Shown here: positions 11,947 to 12,097 of the stretch, piece by piece
Position numbering within the stretch: position 1 is the first letter of the stretch
Layout of the letters: every line of letters starts with the position of its first letter
Assembly: GCA_030679805.1 (NCBI GenBank)
Contig: JAUXST010000898.1
Coordinates: forward strand, 1 to 12,097
Reading direction: 5' to 3'
Origin: Reyranella sp.
GTDB taxonomy: Bacteria > Pseudomonadota > Alphaproteobacteria > Reyranellales > Reyranellaceae
DNA: 12,097 nucleotides
Notes under the pieces: generated by a model
What the model was told of the DNA's origin: nothing
Seen by the model: the letters and a program-made list of their open reading frames with translations, nothing else
Databases searched by the model: none
Translations under genes and position numbers: made by a program

Positions 11947-12097
11947 CCGGGCGCGTCTTCTTCTATGTGCAGCACCTTCTGGGCATCGGCCATCTCCGCC
12001 GCGCCGCCACGCTCGCGCGGACCATGGCGGCCGGTGGTTTCGACGTGCTGCTGGTTTCGGGCGGCGCGCCAATCGACGGGCTGGCGCTGGGCGGCGC
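11943..12097 (+). CDS. Second COG4671-like glycosyltransferase, 5' part only (cut by the window edge)
   Basis: The open frame runs from the ATG at 11943 to the end of the window, 51 complete codons without a stop. The first residues, RVFFYVQHLLGIGHLRRA (4-21), match the N-terminal strand and Gly-rich GxGHxxR loop of COG4671/MurG-like glycosyltransferases. They parallel GLGHVSR in the gene at 7653. A second strand, DVLLVSGGAPI, follows near 34-44, just as VSVLILSGSPMI does in that gene. The start overlaps the histidine phosphatase stop as ATGA, so it belongs to the same operon. Only the first part of the acceptor domain is visible, and the assignment relies on that. Confidence 0.8.
   Translation, partial: MTGRVFFYVQHLLGIGHLRRAATLARTMAAGGFDVLLVSGGAPIDGLALGG

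Overview
The window is GC-rich, densely packed bacterial DNA with third positions strongly biased to G or C. The gene types (a family 5 periplasmic binding protein, a YpfJ-type zinc metallopeptidase, exonuclease III, a GlsB/YeaQ membrane protein, COG4671-type glycosyltransferases) suggest a free-living alphaproteobacterium, perhaps near Rhodospirillales, Hyphomicrobiales or Reyranella. That placement is an impression from gene content, not a computed assignment. I found no tRNA, rRNA, CRISPR array, insertion sequence or phage gene.

Layout. Positions 1-1710 hold a periplasmic peptide/nickel-type ABC substrate-binding protein on the plus strand, with its true start probably left of the window. 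It converges on, and overlaps by 20 bp, a membrane-anchored neutral zinc metallopeptidase (minus, 1691-2641). A 71 bp divergent gap separates that gene from xthA (exonuclease III, plus, from 2713), which is followed after 12 bp by a small GlsB/YeaQ-type membrane protein (3547-3789). These four look like ordinary chromosomal genes.

Positions 3786-7468 (minus) form a compact three-gene unit. In transcription order it holds a 904-residue ABC transporter-like protein, a stand-alone cyclic-nucleotide-binding protein and a small SAM-dependent methyltransferase, with gaps of 19 and 10 bp. The ABC protein is the most unusual item. It has a normal exporter-type membrane domain, but its nucleotide-binding domain departs from consensus at Walker A, the signature, Walker B and the H-loop. 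About 290 extra residues separate the Q-loop from the signature, and they appear to come from two additional degenerate copies of the segment that follows the Q-loop.

A 184 bp divergent region (7469-7652) separates that unit from a plus-strand glycosyltransferase cluster running to the right edge. It contains a COG4671-like glycosyltransferase, two GT4 glycosyltransferases, a histidine phosphatase and the start of a second COG4671-like glycosyltransferase. Junctions are 13 bp, 4 bp and two ATGA overlaps, so this is almost certainly one operon. With four glycosyltransferases, a phosphatase and a divergently transcribed exporter-like ABC protein, the simplest inference is assembly and perhaps export of a cell-surface glycolipid or polysaccharide. 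The cyclic-nucleotide-binding protein may act as a sensor. No product can be named from the sequence. The only stretches without genes are the two divergent intergenic regions, both under 300 bp.
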